DNA of 64,000 bases from NCBI RefSeq assembly GCF_030445035.2, contig NC_080680.1:54139212-54203211 (forward strand). Reading direction: 5' to 3'. Source of the DNA: Dasypus novemcinctus. Its lineage: Eukaryota; Chordata; Mammalia; Cingulata; Dasypodidae. Numbering within the stretch: the first letter of the stretch is position 1; the number at the start of each line of letters is the position of its first letter. The position numbers were made by a program, and so were the translations under genes. The notes under the pieces were generated by a model. It did no database searches. It was not told the DNA's origin and saw only the letters and a list, made by a program, of their open reading frames with translations. Below, piece after piece: positions 59,909 through 64,000 of the stretch.

Positions 59909-60384
59909 TTTTTCCAAAGTTACAATTTCTAATATTGCTTTCCTGTAATAGCCTCCATTCTCTTTTTTCTAGGATATTTTTTAGGCTAGTTATTCTCTAC
60001 ATATTTTACTCATACTTTTACTGCTTTTAAAAAATTAATTTTGTCTTTTTGTGTAACATTTTAGTTGTGTTCCTCAGTCTTAACATGCAATTTACTCTTT
60101 ATTCCTCAACTGAATCCAATTTAAAATCCATTGCATTTTGTGCATGTTCTTATCTCAACATTTTAAAAAAATCTTCTTTTAATTATTTGCCTTGTTTTTC
60201 TTTTAATATTTGTGTATTTCAAGTGCACTTATTTTAAAGTCCTTATCAGAAGGTTTATGAAATTAATTTCAACTGGTTTGCATTTATGTTCGTATTTCTT
60301 ATTTAGTTTTGCTTGCTAATTCATACTCACGAATTTCAGAATTTCAATCTGAAAGCTTTTTGCATGCAAAAATTGTTTTATAAT

Positions 60385-60423
60385 TCTCTCTCTCTCTCTT
60401 TCTCACACACACACACACACACA
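60385..60423. repeat. (CT)n(CA)n microsatellite
   Basis: TCTCTCTCTCTCTCTTTCTC is followed by about ten CA units. Confidence 0.95.
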
Positions 60424-60690
60424 TATGCGCACCCACACCCACCCCTCTCCTTCTCTCTTTCCCTACTCTTTGTTTACTCCCCTCTGTTTAGTGGCTTTGC
60501 AGTTGCCTCCAGTGTGGAATCTTAGTCTCCAGACTAGATCCCAGTTACAAAATTATTCCTCTTTTTGAGAAAGGAACGAATGTCTCATCAGACCAGTTAT
60601 TTATCTCAATTTCTTGTCTTAAGTTTACGTGTTTCTTTCCACCTTCCTCACCCTACAATTATTGCTTTCATTCCAGAGTTTGTTTTGCCT

Positions 60691-61296
60691 TGAAGGGAAA
60701 CCCTTCAAGGTTCTCTGGGGCCTTACTTAGTGCAGAGAATTGAAGTTTACACCAAGACTGATCACACAAGTGAAAAAGTTTATTAAGCCAGCAGAGGACA
60801 GAGATAAAAATCTCAAAACCTGCCTCTCCATACATAGGAGGCAAGAACTTTTATCAGAATTATATAAAAAGAAGTGAGAACAGGGATGTCATTGACTGAG
60901 TCCACCTGCAAACCAGGGTCTACAAAGTGAGCCTCAGAGGAGGGGAAGATGGGGTGAGTCATAAGCACTGTTTTTGCTCACTTTATTGTGCTCCTTAGAG
61001 GGTCCTTGGCCTCAGCCTTCTCCATTTAGTGGACGTTACATTAGATTTTAGGTAAGGGGAGAAGAAAACCTGTAGCTTATTTGGGAGCAATAAATAAGAA
61101 CTGCTATGGAGCAGGAAAACAGGAACTTGCTTTGTGACTATAGACAGTTTCCCTTAATAAACAAAGATGCACAGCTGAACTCTATGGATTACAGGAGTGA
61201 TATTACATAGGCAAAGCTAAAAATCTTTCATTAGTCAAACTTAAAATTAAAACTATAGTGCAACATATGTCATACAAGCATTTTTGGTGTCTTTCA
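60691..61296 (-). mobile_element. Solo LTR with exact 4-bp target duplication
   Basis: This is a 606-bp element with TGAAGGGAAACCC at the left and GTGTCTTTCA at the right (TG...CA, with a short TGAA/TTCA inverted end). gcct flanks it exactly (60687-60690 and 61297-61300). In reverse it has a TATAATTCTGATAAAAG box near 60860 and CTTAATAAACTTTTTCAC (complement of 60772-60789) as polyadenylation region. A 4-bp duplication points to class I (gamma-type) endogenous retroviruses. No internal region is present, so it is a solo LTR. Confidence 0.85.
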
Positions 61297-61445
61297 GCCT
61301 CCTTTTAAAATCTGGGAAGGGGATAGGGAATTTTAATCTCTGTCTTTCTTGGAGCACTCTCAATGCATGTCTTGCAAGTTTTGGTTTCCTCTGCCTATGA
61401 AACAGTCACCAGTAGCACACATTATTCCATTTATATGTTATTTTA

Positions 61446-61486
61446 CATATACATATATATATATAATACATATATATATATATAAT
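61446..61486. repeat. (AT)n/(TA)n microsatellite
   Basis: ATATACATATATATATATAA and a second ATATATATATA block. Confidence 0.9.
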
Positions 61487-61954
61487 GTTTAAATTTTTAT
61501 TTAATCCTATGTCATTTTATATTTTTTTCCAATTTTATTTATTATTGCTATATATTGGAAGTAGGCGCCTTTAATGAAGCATAAATCTAGTGTACAATCT
61601 TGACCCAGACATTCATTTTCAGACTCATCAGGATTCTTTTAGATATTAAGCTCTTTCAATTCATTTTTTAAATAGAAGGATAAAAAGTGCAGAGATGGAA
61701 TTAGAAAATAAAAGTTTGTTTTCTCTTGTGAATGGTAGTTTGGTTGTACATAATATCCTAGGTAACAGTTATTTTCCTGTAGCACATGTGAGAAGTCACT
61801 CCATTGTTTAATGACATTTATTTTACTTGTGTAAAATAAATTTGACTGTCACTCACATGATCATGTACCTATGTTTTAAAACTGTTTTCCTTATATTTGC
61901 CTGTATTCAAAACATATAATTACATTTTACAGAAGATAATTTTAAAAGTAGTCA

Positions 61955-61990
61955 TTTTTGTTTTGTTTTGTTTTGCTTTGCTTTGCTTTC
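61955..61990. repeat. (TTTTG)n/(CTTTG)n pentanucleotide repeat
   Basis: TTTTGTTTTGTTTTGCTTTG and two further CTTTG units. Confidence 0.9.
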
Positions 61991-62149
61991 AAGACGAATT
62001 TAACAAATTTAAAAGACCGTGAGCAGAAACAGAAACTTCAGGTTTGGAATTAAAGAATTGGAGAGTAAGGATGCTGATAGAAATGTCAGTTTATTCCTTA
62101 GGTGATTCACTACGTTCTTAGTAAAATTGTAGTCTTTTGACTATTTTGT

Positions 62150-62245
62150 ACATGAAGAAACAGATTCTCAGAGAAATTTAAAATTTAAATAATTTTCCCA
62201 AGATTAGAAGCATGGCCAAGAATTGAACTTTGTTCTCCTTCTCCT
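62150..62245 (+). repeat. MIR SINE fragment
   Basis: GAAACAGATTCTCAGAGAAA, TTTTCCCAAGATTAGAAGCA and GGCCAAGAATTGAACTTTG correspond to 'gaaactgaggctcagagag...ttgcccaaggtcac...gtggcagagctgggatt'. Confidence 0.58.
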
Positions 62246-62820
62246 CTGGGGAAGTCATGAAAATGCTCAGTGGGCATCTCCCAGCCCTCACCTACCTTCC
62301 TTTGCTTCCTGTATAGATGTTTCAGTATGTTTCCAATCTCCTGTCCAGGAGAGAGGTTAGAGCTAATACAATTGCCTGCTCATTCCTTAAACCCAAAACA
62401 GGGAACAAGCAGCGCCAGCTATTTCGCAGGGTGGGAACTCAGAGCAAAGTTTGTTTGATACACGGTTTTACTCAGAGGCAGGGGAGCCCGCCCCCAAGGG
62501 TCAAAGTACCAGCTATTAGGCCATAAAGGCACGGCTCCTCTCCAGTGTGAGGTAGAACCTGCAGAGTGAACATCCACTCACCCTGAGCCCAGCATTTGGC
62601 ATTCCTGGGAGACTGGCCACATGGGATCTCTTCTCTTGCTCTTTTGGATCCTTTTGTGCTGTGGAAATAAGAATGTGGTCATTTGCTGAAAGTTTCTGTT
62701 TGGCCCGAGCCTGACTTTCCACAACCCACCCCAAACCAACTCAATCCACGTTCTCCCCAGCCCTTTGACTTTCCTATTTAGTTGACCAACATCAAAAAGA
62801 AAACAATTAGGCAAAAAAGG
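62246..62820. other. Unexplained segment of higher GC
   Basis: This stretch is clearly richer in G and C than its neighbours, with phrases such as CATCTCCCAGCCCTCACC, GCAGGGGAGCCCGCCCCC and CCACAACCCACCCC. The open frames (62270-62458, 62317-62526, 62516-62734, 62578-62814) overlap on both strands and none has a protein pattern I know. It might be a decayed LTR, an untranslated exon or a regulatory element. Confidence 0.4.
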
Positions 62821-64000
62821 GATGTTTATTGTAAAATAAAATTACATTATATTTGGATTTATAGATACTTGTTTTTACCTTTTCATGTATATATTTAGTT
62901 TTGTGAACAAAGCTATAAAATTCTAAGCATCTGTGATATAAGGGAATGATAGAATCATTAAAATGAATATAAAAACAAAGAGGTTTTCAAAGGTGCTTCT
63001 AAGCTTAATCGTTAGCCAGAAAGTGCATTCATAGCCCAAGTTGTATGATATTCAAATTTAAAGAGCTTTAGGTTTCCTCTAATATTCAAATCTTCATGTG
63101 TAAAGTCCAAAGTAATCCAATGACTTTAGGAAGAAAGAATAATTAAAAGCTTGATTTTATCCCTTTTATACTTTAAGCAACAAAATAGTTGCTAGGGTTT
63201 ATTACATGTGTTTATCAAAAAGGCATTATTATTAAATGTACAAGTTTGAGCTTCAAAGTCACACATTTCACCAAAATTAGAGCAAAATGTCATATGCTAA
63301 TGTCAAAAAGCAAAGAGTAAAAAAACCCAAGTATTAAAGTAGAGTTAAAATTAAAATATGGATATTGAATCCTAGAAAGAAAAATAATAATACAGATTGG
63401 TTACAAATCTTTCTTCCTGTGACAGGCTGCCAACTTTCAATTAGTAAAAGATACTAACACATTAATAAATGAATGCTGACATATTAAAATATTAGTGTGT
63501 AAAAATATTTACCCATTAATAAATAGCTGCACATTTGAATATCTACATTTTGTACTTTATTTCTTCACAATAACATTTGAGATATTTTCCTGATCAGAGG
63601 GTTAGATGTTTAAATTGCTTGTCAAAGTTACATATTTAAAATGATATCAATTAATCTGATTCTAATTTAACCGAGTTTTTATTATAATATACCAGAGCAT
63701 ACAATTGTATTTTTTAAATCAAGCACCCTAAAAGTCACCATATCACTGTCAGGACTTAAAATAATATGTAACTATTGAATACGTCTAAAATATATTCTAC
63801 AGCTATAGTATGCTAACTTAATAAAAAAGAGAGTGACACAACAGAATAAGTATCTTCAATTTGACTCTGGTAGATTGTACTTGATTTTCTTCAAAATTTC
63901 TTGCCCACTGGCATTGCAATATTTCACATAAAGAAGCTTGTAGATATTTTCCATACATCAATGTCAGTAATTGCAAATGTATAAGATTCATTAAAGTTTT
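62821..64000. other. Unassigned AT-rich intergenic DNA
   Basis: No gene or named repeat to the end of the window. Confidence 0.5.

Noticed and set aside
1..64000. CRISPR arrays, operons, ribosome binding sites, phage or plasmid features
   Set aside because: The window is mammalian nuclear DNA. The regularly spaced repeats are microsatellites or retroelement units, with no direct repeat-spacer pattern.

Overview
The window looks like noncoding nuclear DNA from a placental mammal, most likely an armadillo or another xenarthran. It is visibly AT-rich and contains no open reading frame that I can assign to a working host gene. The lineage call rests on repeats: a 3'-tailed tRNA-derived SINE at 42061-42478 that I recognise as the armadillo DAS-III type, two shorter tRNA-type SINEs at 28031-28260, several LINE-1 (L1) 3' UTR copies of a long xenarthran type, and a family of solo LTRs with MaLR-like ends. 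Family names come from memory of repeat sequences. I could not run a repeat search.

Layout. 1-10 kb: a solo LTR (315-822), two related L1 3' UTR copies (2869-3303 and 3690-5064), a rearranged LTR (6951-7564) and a probable MaLR internal remnant (7620-9095). 12-20 kb: two plus-strand L1 3' ends (12050-13315 and 14640-15250), an RPL10 processed pseudogene just downstream of the second (15455-15785), an L1 3' UTR split by a retroviral-type LTR (18240-19235), and another solo LTR with TG...CA ends (19540-20115). 24.6-34.1 kb: two long minus-strand L1 remnants. The first is ancient and carries an inserted MLT1/MST-type LTR and two SINEs. The second has most of ORF2, but its reverse-transcriptase catalytic motif is damaged. 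36.4 kb: a 200-bp GATA/GGTA microsatellite.

40-52 kb is the richest part. It holds an L1 3' UTR carrying a solo LTR, the DAS-III SINE, a short coding-like minus-strand segment of unknown origin (43070-43430), an L1 fragment with an intact-looking 5' end and ORF1 but no ORF2 (43440-45200), and a nearly end-to-end but internally deleted L1 (47050-51200). The last element has tandem promoter monomers in its 5' UTR and tandem repeats in its 3' UTR. 52-64 kb: further L1 3' UTR fragments, an LTR interrupted by a younger L1 piece with a clean 12-bp target duplication, an MST/MLT1-type LTR, a solo LTR with an exact 4-bp target duplication (60691-61296), and an unexplained stretch of higher GC (62240-62820).

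Nothing here works as a pathway or operon. The readable history is of repeated L1 activity and of elements inserting into older elements. I found no evidence of an undescribed functional system. The best candidates for follow-up are the L1 5' UTR monomers, the repeated L1 3' termini, the coding-like segment at 43070-43430 and the palindromic LTR at 6951-7564.
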